From Alkalinema sp. FACHB-956 (lineage in GTDB: Bacteria > Cyanobacteriota > Cyanobacteriia > Leptolyngbyales > Leptolyngbyaceae), in NCBI RefSeq assembly GCF_014697025.1, contig NZ_JACJRC010000001.1, positions 124,001-188,000 on the forward strand: 64,000 nt of DNA, read 5' to 3'. Below, one piece after another: positions 37,114 through 45,714 of the stretch. How positions within the stretch are numbered: position 1 is the stretch's first letter; each line of letters starts with the position of its first letter. Made by a program: the position numbers and the translations under genes. Below the pieces are notes generated by a model. That model made no database searches. It worked only from the letters and a program-made list of their open reading frames with translations, and had not been told where the DNA came from.

Positions 37114-37262
37114 GGGATGAGGTTTCGGGTGGGTGAGTAGGGGAATTTGGCAGTGAGGTATTCAGCGTAATCAAGGATTTCGGTTTGGAGGTCGGGGGAG
37201 AGTTTTTCGAAAAGAGTTTGACTGCGGTGATGTTGGAAGATTGATTCTGAGAGAGTAATCAC
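37104..37262 (-). pseudogene. Antitoxin-like remnant upstream of the broken VapC
   Basis: A GTG at 37262 opens a 52-codon frame: ITLSESIFQHHRSQTLFEKL, SPDLQTEILDYAEYLTAKF, ending LIPKI and TAG. The LSPDLQTEILDYAEYL helix resembles DUF2281/VapB-like antitoxins paired with PIN toxins. It overlaps the toxin remnant by a few bases, in the usual antitoxin-toxin order, and both read away from the conflict module that ends at 37272. An internal deletion probably joined the two fragments. Confidence 0.55.
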
Positions 37263-37271
37263 GCTCGTAAT

Positions 37272-37679
37272 TTAAGTTTCTGGAAGTTGCTTACGGTTGC
37301 GATCGTAAATCTCATACAGCCGCTTGAGGACTTCGATCGGGATTCCTGCGATCGGAACGAACACTTTAGTAACTTCAACACCGCCTGCAAAAAGGACGCT
37401 GAAGATATCTTGCCAGCGTTGCCAATTTTTGGGGTTGTTTTGAGGCATGGTAGTAAAGCCATTAAGCAAGATTTCAAAAATTTCTGCGTCAGATTTATTG
37501 GGGTATTTGACACGTAGTTTCGACAGGAGTTGGGCAAGCTGTTGCTCGACTTTAGTGTTGGGTTCTGGGGCGTAGTTATGTTGAATACCAACTTGATCGC
37601 CCTGAATTGTAACGTCGCCAGTGTTGATGTTGCCGACTTGGTTAATGTGGAAAATTGGTTGGTTTTTCGGTTCAGTCAT
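37272..37679 (-). CDS. Small protein with NTGDVTIxGDQ motif, coupled to the NACHT system
   Basis: The protein has 135 residues. An N-terminal beta-strand motif FHINQVGNINTGDVTIQGDQ plus VGIQHNYAPE is nearly the same as the last 25 residues of the trypsin-NACHT-HEAT protein (YNIGQIGNLNTGNVTIHGDQ). A helical region follows with a Gly-Gly containing C-terminus (LFAGGVEVTKVFVPIAGIPI). I recall similar motifs in small cyanobacterial proteins near conflict NTPases. The gene begins 4 bp after the stop of the small HEAT gene. The shared motif suggests physical association with the large protein, possibly as adaptor or effector. Confidence 0.8.
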   Translation of the reverse strand: MTEPKNQPIFHINQVGNINTGDVTIQGDQVGIQHNYAPEPNTKVEQQLAQLLSKLRVKYPNKSDAEIFEILLNGFTTMPQNNPKNWQRWQDIFSVLFAGGVEVTKVFVPIAGIPIEVLKRLYEIYDRNRKQLPET

Positions 37680-37683
37680 GGGA

Positions 37684-37917
37684 TTAAGGGGGTGAGTTTG
37701 GGCAATGGTACCCTAGTTTTTCAAGGGCGATCGCGGCGTTTTGGCGGACGAGGGGTTCGGTGTTGTGGAGAGTGGCAATCAGCTGTGGAACGATCGCAGG
37801 ATGCCCAATTTGCCCTAAAGCTTCAGCGGCTTTGGCGCGGATGGCAGGAATGGGATCTTGCAAGTTAGTGCAGAGGGTATCCAGCCCTAGTTGTTGATGA
37901 GCGGGATTTTGAATCAT
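37684..37917 (-). CDS. Small HEAT-repeat protein
   Basis: The protein has 77 residues and is almost entirely two HEAT repeats (IPAIRAKAAEALGQIGHPAI, LVRQNAAIALEKLGYH). Its ATG overlaps the stop codon of the trypsin-NACHT-HEAT gene (ATGA), so it is translationally coupled. It might have split from the large solenoid or serve as a diffusible extension of the same recognition surface. Confidence 0.85.
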   Translation of the reverse strand: MIQNPAHQQLGLDTLCTNLQDPIPAIRAKAAEALGQIGHPAIVPQLIATLHNTEPLVRQNAAIALEKLGYHCPNSPP

Positions 37918-40900
37918 CGGTGTGACTCTCCGAGTTGATCGCCGTGAATAGTGACGTTGCCTGTATTTAGGTTGCCGATTTGCCCAATATTGTAAGTGAT
38001 TGGATGTGAGCCAGAATTATAACTAGGCTCGCCCTTCTGCGCAGCTAAATGGGCTTGAAAGATTTCATAGTTGTAGTATTTACAGTACTTCTGGATAGCG
38101 AGAATAATGTGTTGAGCCGCTTGACCTGAATGGGTGGAGATGAGGTTGAGCAGGTGAGGCAGATAGGGAGAAAGCACATCCACCTGCTCTTTTGCAAGCT
38201 GACCTAACACTGCTGCTACGTTCCCGCGTACAGATGATTTTTTTTCTTCTTCTAGGAGTTTGAGTAAACCCGGAATAGCAGTTTCAGAGCCAATCTGACC
38301 TAACGCTTTTACTACGTTCCCACGTACAGATGAGTCTTTTTCTTTTTCTAGGAGTTTGAGTAAACCCGGAATAGCAGTTTCAGAGCCAATCTGACCTAAC
38401 GCTTTTACTACGTTCCCACGTACAGATGAGTCTTTTTCTTTTTCTAGGAGTTTGAGCAAGCCCGGAATAGCAGTTTCAGAGCCAATCTGACCTAACGCTT
38501 CTACTATACTCCAATGAGCAGATGAGTTAGTATTTCCTAGCAATTTGAGTAAACTCGGAATAGCAGCTTTAGAGCCAATCTTACCTAATGATTGTGCGAC
38601 TCTCCATAATACAGATGAGTTAGTATCTTCTAGAAGCTTGAGCAAGTCTGGAACTGCTGCGTTACCACCAAGCTTACCTAAGGCATATATTGCAGCTTGA
38701 CGTACGGATAAGTCAGAATCTTTGGCCAGATAACGTAAATCTGGAATCGCTATTTCACTATCAATCTCACTTAGGGCATATACTGCAATCTCACGTACGA
38801 ATGAGTCAGGATCTTTAGCCAGATAACGTAAATCTGGAATCGCTGTTTCACTACCAATTTCCCCTAACGCACATGCTATACTCTTACGTACGAATGAATT
38901 AGGATCTTTAGCCAGATAACGTAAATCTGGAATCACTGTTTCACTACCAATCCTACCTAATACTGTTACTGCACTCTCACGCACAGATGAGTTGTCATGT
39001 TGTAGTAATTTAAGCAATTCCGGAATGGCTGCTTCAGAACCAATCTGGACTAAAGCTTCCACTACACTCCAATGTAAAGATGGGCAACCATATTCTAGTA
39101 ATTTTAGCAATCCGGGAATAGCCCTGTCAGAGCTAATCTGAATTAATGCGTCTACTACACTACAACGTACATAATAGTCATTGTATTCTAGTAGTTTGAG
39201 TAAATCTGGAATCGCTATTTTACTGCCAATCTTACCCAACGCTTTTGCTGCACTCTGACGTATATATAATTTATTATGTTGTAGTAGCTTTACCAAACTT
39301 GGAATGGCTTCTTCAGAATTAATCTCCCCTAACGCTTCCGCAACAGTCCAACGCACAGATGAATTAGTATCTGCAACTAGTTTTAGTAAGCTTGGAATTG
39401 ATGCTTCAGAACCAATCTTACCTAACGCTCGCGCTGCACTCTGCCTTACAGATGAGTCATCATGTTCTAGCAGTTTGAGTAAACCCGGAATGGCCTCTTT
39501 ACTGCTGATATTTCCTAACTCATTTGCTGCAATCTTACGTGCAGATGAGTCATCATGTTCTAGCAGTTTAAGTAAACCCGGAATGGCAGATTCAGAGGTA
39601 ATCTGGCCTATTGCCTTTGCTGCAATCCATTGTACATATGAATCAGCATGTTCTAACAGTTTGAGCAATCTTGGAATGGTATGTACTGATCTTGCGTCTC
39701 CCAAAAGCTGAAACTTTAACCAAGTAGGTGCCTGCAACCCCTCTACAAACTTGATAGTTTGAACCTGAAACTCTGACTTTACTTCGCCTGCTAATCTTGC
39801 ACCCAGCGTCCAATCCACATCTAACGCTATCTTCACCACACGCAGAGCTTGGGCTTCGTTGCCTTCTAACGCTAGCATTAGCGCTATTGGTTCTGTCCAT
39901 TTCAGATAGTTGAGGTAATCTTGTTTAAGTTGCTCATCAGTCAGAGTGGGCAATTGTCGTAGCAAATATTCTGCCGCGTAATATTCCTGGAATAACTGAT
40001 GATGAAACTCGATTTCTTCTGGTTTAGCTGCATCCTGTAGCAAATGATAGTTATACAAATCTTTCAGCCATAGTTTCGCTTTCGTCGGGGCATCAAGAAC
40101 TCCTCTCTGATGGAGCCAAGTTTCCAAAATTCTTTCGTTGTGACTTTTGGGAATGGTGAGCCAGGGTTCAAGGGGTGGCTGGAGATCAGCGGTTTGCACC
40201 TCGCCTTGAATCATGTAAAACGCCAAATACTGAAGAATCTCTGATTTGAACTCCCAGAAATTCTCAGAGACAGGGACGTATTCAATCTCTTTTTTAATGC
40301 GCTTGTAATCTCGATCGAACCACTGAAATAATTCCCCTCGATTTTTAGGAATTTGGTTAGTCTCTGGATCAAATACATCACAGAGCATTTTTAACAGGAG
40401 CGGCGTTTCAGCGATTTCCCTTAGGCGATCGCGCAACTGACTCAGCAACCGTTCCCCCTGCGCTGGCAAGTACTTGCCGACAAACTCCCGCATCTGGGGT
40501 TCCGACAGCGGCTTCATCTCCAACCGCTTGTCAATTCCCAAGTCACCACCCAAACTCAAATCCCGCGTCGTAAAAATCATCGGTACGGTCAAATTGTTTT
40601 CCCGAAACTGGGCAAGCGATCGCCGTAGCTCGTCCGTGGGAATTTCATTTATCCCATCCAGTAATAAGACCAAGCGCTCGTTCAATAACCACTCGTCAAC
40701 TTGCTCAGCCGTCACCCGCTGCTTCATCCGCCGAAATTCCGCTTGGATCAACTCAGGTACAGCGCGATCGCCCTTCAACTGCACCAAAACCGGAACCTGA
40801 CCTTCCTCTGCCAAAGTCACCACCAATTGCCGCAACGTCGTCGACTTCCCAGAACCTGGTCGCCCTGCCAACAGCACATGCTGCGGCTGTTCGCCCAGCG

Positions 40901-41714
40901 CATACTGCCGCAGCCCCACCAATACGGGCAACGGCGGCTCAACGGTTTTCTCTACTGGCCGTTCCTGGCCGTCATTTTGGGTTTGCCGCTCCACCGATCG
41001 TGCTTCCAACGGCAACAGCGCATCCGTGGGCGTATACAAATGGCGCTGCTGGGAATAGTAGCGGATTACGGCCTCTCTGTAGCGCTGAAATTCAATTCCA
41101 GTTTGTGGATTAATGACCCATCGCCGATCTTTTGCATGAAATTCACGCTGAAGTTTGCGCAATTCAGGTAACTGGTTCAAAATCTCACGAGTAAGAATTG
41201 CACCACCACCCAAATCTGAAGAACGATCGCGGGTAAATTTCACCATCCCGCACACCTTCCCCGTCCGCTGGTTCAGCAACGGTGCCCCACTCATCCCTGG
41301 ACGCACCTGTCCCAGATTAAACAAAATCGCCGGAATCTCGCCCCCAGTAATGCCATCACAGTTAAATGTGCGGGGTTCCCCCTGACGATCGCCCTCATCC
41401 GGATAGCCAAACAAATAGAGTGGATCGCGAGATTGAACATCCCCATCCAAATAGACACAGGGTGGATTGCAATCAACGGAGAAAGCCACTCGCAATAGCG
41501 CCAGATCGTAAGGATCAGGCCACGATCGCTCCACCACCGCTTCTAACGTTATTCCTTGCCAACCAACTTGTACTTGTTCCGGCGATCGCTGCACCACATG
41601 CGCACAGGTCAGAATCCACCCCGGAGCCACAAAAAAACCCGTTCCCCAACCCAATTGCCCAGGGATAGACAGTTTGACCGTACATTGCTGGAGCAGATCC
41701 TCAAGCTGACTCAT
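37914..41714 (-). CDS. Trypsin-NACHT-HEAT protein (predicted conflict-system NTPase)
   Basis: The protein has 1266 residues. Residues 1-180 are a trypsin-like serine protease with an intact triad: His39 (TCAHVV), Asp70 (DLALL), Ser142 (RPGMSGAPLL). At 280-450 is a NACHT STAND ATPase: Walker A AGRPGSGKST (283-292), Walker B LVLLLDGINEI (348-358) and FTTRD sensor. After a helical region come about 18-20 HEAT repeats (about 690-1210), two nearly identical in DNA (96-bp units from 38285 and 38381). The last 25 residues carry the NTGNVTIHGDQ motif shared with the protein at 37272. The architecture is protease effector, nucleotide switch, solenoid sensor. There is no signal peptide, so it acts in the cytoplasm. 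Activation of the protease on recognising an invader or stress signal is inference from known STAND proteins. Confidence 0.92.
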   Translation of the reverse strand: MSQLEDLLQQCTVKLSIPGQLGWGTGFFVAPGWILTCAHVVQRSPEQVQVGWQGITLEAVVERSWPDPYDLALLRVAFSVDCNPPCVYLDGDVQSRDPLYLFGYPDEGDRQGEPRTFNCDGITGGEIPAILFNLGQVRPGMSGAPLLNQRTGKVCGMVKFTRDRSSDLGGGAILTREILNQLPELRKLQREFHAKDRRWVINPQTGIEFQRYREAVIRYYSQQRHLYTPTDALLPLEARSVERQTQNDGQERPVEKTVEPPLPVLVGLRQYALGEQPQHVLLAGRPGSGKSTTLRQLVVTLAEEGQVPVLVQLKGDRAVPELIQAEFRRMKQRVTAEQVDEWLLNERLVLLLDGINEIPTDELRRSLAQFRENNLTVPMIFTTRDLSLGGDLGIDKRLEMKPLSEPQMREFVGKYLPAQGERLLSQLRDRLREIAETPLLLKMLCDVFDPETNQIPKNRGELFQWFDRDYKRIKKEIEYVPVSENFWEFKSEILQYLAFYMIQGEVQTADLQPPLEPWLTIPKSHNERILETWLHQRGVLDAPTKAKLWLKDLYNYHLLQDAAKPEEIEFHHQLFQEYYAAEYLLRQLPTLTDEQLKQDYLNYLKWTEPIALMLALEGNEAQALRVVKIALDVDWTLGARLAGEVKSEFQVQTIKFVEGLQAPTWLKFQLLGDARSVHTIPRLLKLLEHADSYVQWIAAKAIGQITSESAIPGLLKLLEHDDSSARKIAANELGNISSKEAIPGLLKLLEHDDSSVRQSAARALGKIGSEASIPSLLKLVADTNSSVRWTVAEALGEINSEEAIPSLVKLLQHNKLYIRQSAAKALGKIGSKIAIPDLLKLLEYNDYYVRCSVVDALIQISSDRAIPGLLKLLEYGCPSLHWSVVEALVQIGSEAAIPELLKLLQHDNSSVRESAVTVLGRIGSETVIPDLRYLAKDPNSFVRKSIACALGEIGSETAIPDLRYLAKDPDSFVREIAVYALSEIDSEIAIPDLRYLAKDSDLSVRQAAIYALGKLGGNAAVPDLLKLLEDTNSSVLWRVAQSLGKIGSKAAIPSLLKLLGNTNSSAHWSIVEALGQIGSETAIPGLLKLLEKEKDSSVRGNVVKALGQIGSETAIPGLLKLLEKEKDSSVRGNVVKALGQIGSETAIPGLLKLLEEEKKSSVRGNVAAVLGQLAKEQVDVLSPYLPHLLNLISTHSGQAAQHIILAIQKYCKYYNYEIFQAHLAAQKGEPSYNSGSHPITYNIGQIGNLNTGNVTIHGDQLGESHR

Positions 41715-41766
41715 GATGAACTCAGACCGGCTTTACTTGTTCTGGCTTTAGTTAGTACCGTGAGGA

Positions 41767-42048
41767 CTACTTGTAAACATCACCGCGAGCACCAATGACA
41801 GTAACCACATAGGTGTGAGCTTCTTGGTCTTCAATAAACAGCACCCGATACTTGCCCACTCGCAAACGAAGTTCAGGACGCCCCTTCAGTGGCTTAATAT
41901 CAAGCATTTCTGGCGCAGTAAGTAATGTATCCAAAGCTTCCACAATCCGCAATTGCTCATCAGGCTGCATACGTTCCAGATATTTTTGGGCAGGCTTCAA
42001 GACAACATACCGCCACCCACCCTGTTCATCAGCCACAATTGCCTCCAA
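41767..42048 (-). CDS. RelE/ParE-family toxin of a type II toxin-antitoxin pair
   Basis: The protein has 93 residues. WRYVVLKPAQKYLERMQPDE, IKPLKGRPELRLRVGKYRVL and the C-terminal TYVVTVIGARGDVYK are typical of the RelE/ParE fold, including the basic GRPELRLRVG segment. Its start overlaps the upstream antitoxin by 20 bp. ParE members act on gyrase and RelE members cleave mRNA on the ribosome; the sequence does not decide which. The pair sits between the Trypco1 gene and the trypsin-NACHT-HEAT gene. Confidence 0.9.
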   Translation of the reverse strand: MEAIVADEQGGWRYVVLKPAQKYLERMQPDEQLRIVEALDTLLTAPEMLDIKPLKGRPELRLRVGKYRVLFIEDQEAHTYVVTVIGARGDVYK

Positions 42049-42283
42049 ACAGTTTGCGCTTCAAGTCTACTGCCGTTATGCCTGGATCTCGTCCTGCCCA
42101 ATAATCTTGTAAAGCCGCTTCACTTTCAGCAAGCTCTGCCGCAGATACAAGTTCCTCCGTCTCATCAACTTCTACAAAATCAGAAAACTGTGCAGACAGA
42201 GCCTTCATCAAACGTGCTTGATCAACCAGAGGAAGACTTTTGGCCAGATTGAAAACTTCTTCGTAGGTCGGCATTGTTCTCAT
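42029..42283 (-). CDS. Antitoxin partner of the RelE/ParE toxin
   Basis: The protein has 84 residues, or 81 from the fourth codon ATG. It is acidic (EVDETEELVSAAELAESEAA) with an N-terminal helix PTYEEVFNLAKSLPLVDQAR, like small antitoxins accompanying RelE/ParE toxins. It overlaps the toxin gene by 20 bp, the usual order and coupling. It is probably autoregulated with the toxin as co-repressor, as is normal for the class. Confidence 0.82.
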   Translation of the reverse strand: MRTMPTYEEVFNLAKSLPLVDQARLMKALSAQFSDFVEVDETEELVSAAELAESEAALQDYWAGRDPGITAVDLKRKLFGGNCG

Positions 42284-42332
42284 CCAACTACAACTTTATG
42301 CTCAGTATAAAAGACAAATTCTGGCAGTTGCC

Positions 42333-42659
42333 CTATTTCCCCTCTTGGGATCCAGCCTCCCACTCCAGTGTAATCTCTAAATTGCCTTTGCCGGAACCTT
42401 TAACAATCACCGCTGTCAGTTGACCTGACTCAATCGCTAGCTCCATGCCAAACTTGACCGTCGCCTTCTTGGGCTTCACCTTCCGAATTGGCTCAGCAAT
42501 CATCTGCACCACCCCTTCGATCGCATCGGCTACGGGCTGAAACTGCTTGACATCAAAAGCAACATCTTCTCGCCCCGTACTGGCTACCTCCACTTTAACG
42601 ATCGCACCATTGGGAAGCTGCACTGGAACAGTATCACGACCAGACTCTGCAAAAGCCAT
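42333..42659 (-). CDS. Trypco1 (trypsin-co-occurring, CU044_2847-like) protein
   Basis: The protein has 108 residues. The sequence VPVQLPNGAIVKVEVAS, a central helix FQPVADAIEGVVQMIAEPI and the strands TVKFGMELAIESGQLTAVIV and LEITLEWE match the small Trypco1/CU044_2847 domain. That domain is named for its frequent genomic association with trypsin-like proteases in predicted conflict systems. Here a trypsin-NACHT protein lies two genes downstream, so the association holds. It may be an inhibitor, substrate or signal relay of the protease; role unproven. Confidence 0.88.
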   Translation of the reverse strand: MAFAESGRDTVPVQLPNGAIVKVEVASTGREDVAFDVKQFQPVADAIEGVVQMIAEPIRKVKPKKATVKFGMELAIESGQLTAVIVKGSGKGNLEITLEWEAGSQEGK

Positions 42660-42730
42660 AGGTAGAATTTCTCCGGTTTACAATCTTAGTAACAGACTTC
42701 TGACCAACCCACTGCCTGCGCTCCCAACCC

Positions 42731-44101
42731 TCACAACACCTGATTCGCTGCGATACAAGCCGCATACCAATCAAAACTCGCCTTCGGAATCCGCGCTTGG
42801 GTCTTGTAATCCACATAGGTAATCCCAAACCGCCGGGAATACCCCCACGACCACTCAAAATTATCCAACAAACTCCACAGAAAATAGCCCTGTACCGGAT
42901 ACCCCTCCCCGATCGCCCGATGCACCGCCTTCAACGACTGCCGCAAATAAAAAATCCGATCGGTATCCCACACCTCACCCGCAGGCGTCAACGTATCATC
43001 CGCCGCACAACCACTTTCCGTAATCCAAATTGGCAAATCAGGCCGCTGCAACGTGTCCCGAATATGACGAACACCCCAATACAAACTTTCCGGCACCACC
43101 TGCAACCATGGCATATGCAATTTAGGATATCCCTTTGGAATCGCTACAAACTCATAGCCTTTTGCATTGTCTGCTGCCCGTACATACGCTCCCGTATAAA
43201 TATTCAATCCCAGAAAGTCGATCGGTTGATGAATGATTTCTAAATCACTGGGCTGAATATCTGGAGCATTATTCCCCAATCCCACTAGAAATTCTGGATG
43301 ATAATTCCCCGTCAACGCTGGATAGAGAATCCCCCCCGTATAAAAATTATCCGGTAATGCCCGCTGTGCCGCACGAATATGCGTTTCTGTTTCCACGATC
43401 GGGACCGTCACCCCAGGATTATCCACCAGCGCCACCTGACAGGGTTGGGGCGAGGCCGCCCGAATCGCCTGACAGCCCAGCCCATGGGCCAACAACGCAT
43501 GGTGCGACGTTTGCCACACCTCCTTCCAAGTACTGACCCGCGTCCCCGGTGCGTGCTCTGGCCGCTTTCCCACGGCATAGCCCAGATGCGTAAAACAGGA
43601 AATTTCATTCAGCGTTATCCAGCGCGTCACCCGATCGCCCAAGGCACGCACCACGATCGCGGCATAGTCCGCAAAATCCTGCGCCATCTCCCGACTGCGC
43701 CAAGAGCCATAGCGATCCTCCAACGCCTGGGGACTGTCCCAATGGAATAGCGTAATGACGGGTTCAATCCCCTGTTCCAAGAGACAATCTACTAAGCGAT
43801 CGTAAAATGCCAACCCCTGGGCATTCACCGCACCCCTCCCCTCCGGCACAATCCGACTCCACGCCGTACTGAAGCGATAGTGCTTCGCACCCAATTGCCG
43901 AATTAACCCAACATCTTCCGTATAGCGATGGTAGTGATCACAAGCGATCGCCCCTGAACTACGATCCTTGATATGGCACCAGTGCTGACTGAACCTGTCC
44001 CACACACTCGGCCTACGCCCCTCCTCCTCCACAGCCCCCTCAATTTGATAGGCCGAAGTCGCTACACCCCATTGGAATTGTTGCGGAAATTGATAGGTCA
44101 T
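42731..44101 (-). CDS. GH1 beta-glucosidase
   Basis: The protein has 456 residues, the usual length for GH1. Signatures are FQWGVATSAYQIEGA at the N-terminus, acid/base Glu in RWITLNEISCF (near residue 165), nucleophile Glu in IWITESGCA (near 355) and the substrate-binding LLDNFEWSWGYSRRFGI close to the end. The enzyme hydrolyses beta-glucosides such as cellobiose in the cytoplasm. It is 51 bp downstream of a GPH-family symporter gene, which fits uptake and hydrolysis of the same disaccharide. Confidence 0.95.
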   Translation of the reverse strand: MTYQFPQQFQWGVATSAYQIEGAVEEEGRRPSVWDRFSQHWCHIKDRSSGAIACDHYHRYTEDVGLIRQLGAKHYRFSTAWSRIVPEGRGAVNAQGLAFYDRLVDCLLEQGIEPVITLFHWDSPQALEDRYGSWRSREMAQDFADYAAIVVRALGDRVTRWITLNEISCFTHLGYAVGKRPEHAPGTRVSTWKEVWQTSHHALLAHGLGCQAIRAASPQPCQVALVDNPGVTVPIVETETHIRAAQRALPDNFYTGGILYPALTGNYHPEFLVGLGNNAPDIQPSDLEIIHQPIDFLGLNIYTGAYVRAADNAKGYEFVAIPKGYPKLHMPWLQVVPESLYWGVRHIRDTLQRPDLPIWITESGCAADDTLTPAGEVWDTDRIFYLRQSLKAVHRAIGEGYPVQGYFLWSLLDNFEWSWGYSRRFGITYVDYKTQARIPKASFDWYAACIAANQVL

Positions 44102-44152
44102 TGCAGTGATTTCCCATTCCAGTTTCTAGATCCTTGGACATTACTTAATGGA

Positions 44153-45628
44153 TTACTCATCGGTTGGAGTTCCTTCTCCCAACGATCGCTGCTTGCGTTC
44201 ATGCAATTGCAACAAAATCTCGGCATGTTTCTCGCGAGTGATCGGATAGAAATAGGTCAATCCAATGCCGATCACCAATGCGAAGAATGGCAAAGGCGCG
44301 ATTGAAAAGCGAATCACATTTAAAACAGAATCCGGTTGAATTGGGAACGGTGTCACATCCGTGGGTTGCACATAGCCCGCCGCACCCAAACTTTGCAACA
44401 CCTGATTGACCGCCAATCCCAAACAAATCTTCTGCAAAAACACAATGAAACTGTAGAAAACCCCTTCTCGCCGTTGCCCTGTGTTTAACTCATCCAGCTC
44501 AATCACATCCGGCAACATTGACCAAGGAATTAAATAGGCAGTGGAGACCCCAAACCCCGCCATAACCGCCAAGAGATACATCAGAGTCACCTGTCCTGGC
44601 TGCAAGAAAAAGAGGCCAACTTGAGCAATCACCCACAAACTCATCCCCATGAAATATACCGCCTGTTTGCCATAGCGTTGGCTCACGGTATTCCAGACAA
44701 ACAGCATTGCCATGGCCGTCCCCTGCACAGCCAACAGGACTAAACTGACATTTTCCTGGGGTAGCCGCATCCAACTGCGCACATAGTAGGGAATGATTGA
44801 GGCCGTTAACTGCACGGCTAACCAAGAACAGAGATAAATTCCAACGACATAGCGAAAAGGGCCATTGCTAAAGGCAATTTTAATTTGCTGCAAAACTGGC
44901 ATGGAAACACTATGACCAATTTCCGGATCATCCTGAGCCGCTGCCTGAGCCTGTTTCCGCGTCCCCCAAATACACCAGTAAATCGGCAAGATTGAAATAA
45001 TCGAACAGATCCCTCCCAAAATTAGATATTGCGTTCCCTGATTCCCTGGAACCAGCTTGGAAACCACTAAGCTAATGATTAATGCAAGGATGCTGCCTCC
45101 GATCGAAAACGAAAAGCGAAAGCTATTTAAACTCGTGCGCTCATCATAATCCTGCGTCAGTTCCGCTGTCAGTGCTGTATAGGGCAGGTTCACCACTGTG
45201 TAGAACGCATTAAACAGGACAGAAATCGCTGTGTAATACCAAAAGAGACCCCATTGATTACTGGCGGGATCATCGCTAAAGTGCGGCACGAGCCATTGCA
45301 AAAAGAAGAAGAGCCCAAAGGGTACCGCCCCCCACATCATCCAAGGGTAACGGCGACCTTGTTTACTTTGGGTGCGATCGCTCAGGACGCCCACCATGGG
45401 GTCATTTACTGAGTCCCAAATTTTTCCGACCAATTGTGTCAATCCCGCTAGGGCTGGATTCAACCGTGCCACATCCGTCAAAAACGGCGATAGGTAGGAA
45501 ATCAGGATCATTGCCGTCACCGCAGGGCCAAAATCTCCCGCTCCGAAGGCCAGTTTGGTACTGAGGTTTAACTTTTGTGGTGAAGCTACCTGTGGTGAAG
45601 ACGCTGGGCGATCGGAAGGATTGTTCAT
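44153..45628 (-). CDS. GPH-family glycoside/pentoside/hexuronide:cation symporter
   Basis: The protein has 491 residues with about 12 transmembrane helices. The family motif WDSVNDPMVGVLSDRTQSKQ GRRYPW is present after helix 2 (read without the gap), and AYLIPWSMLPDVIELDEL is the second characteristic segment. It imports glycosides with Na+ or H+. It is divergent from the phosphoribosyltransferase gene and is first in a two-gene unit with the GH1 enzyme. Confidence 0.92.
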   Translation of the reverse strand: MNNPSDRPASSPQVASPQKLNLSTKLAFGAGDFGPAVTAMILISYLSPFLTDVARLNPALAGLTQLVGKIWDSVNDPMVGVLSDRTQSKQGRRYPWMMWGAVPFGLFFFLQWLVPHFSDDPASNQWGLFWYYTAISVLFNAFYTVVNLPYTALTAELTQDYDERTSLNSFRFSFSIGGSILALIISLVVSKLVPGNQGTQYLILGGICSIISILPIYWCIWGTRKQAQAAAQDDPEIGHSVSMPVLQQIKIAFSNGPFRYVVGIYLCSWLAVQLTASIIPYYVRSWMRLPQENVSLVLLAVQGTAMAMLFVWNTVSQRYGKQAVYFMGMSLWVIAQVGLFFLQPGQVTLMYLLAVMAGFGVSTAYLIPWSMLPDVIELDELNTGQRREGVFYSFIVFLQKICLGLAVNQVLQSLGAAGYVQPTDVTPFPIQPDSVLNVIRFSIAPLPFFALVIGIGLTYFYPITREKHAEILLQLHERKQRSLGEGTPTDE

Positions 45629-45714
45629 AGAAAGTGCCTAGAGACTCGCTATCCGTTGTATCATCCTTTGCGATTAATGCAGCAGTTGTGAAGGAAGGCA
45701 AAGGAAGGCGCGTA

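Noticed and set aside
38189-39700. Regular 93-96 bp periodicity as a possible DNA repeat array
   Set aside because: It is the coding sequence of HEAT repeats in the trypsin-NACHT-HEAT gene, in frame throughout.
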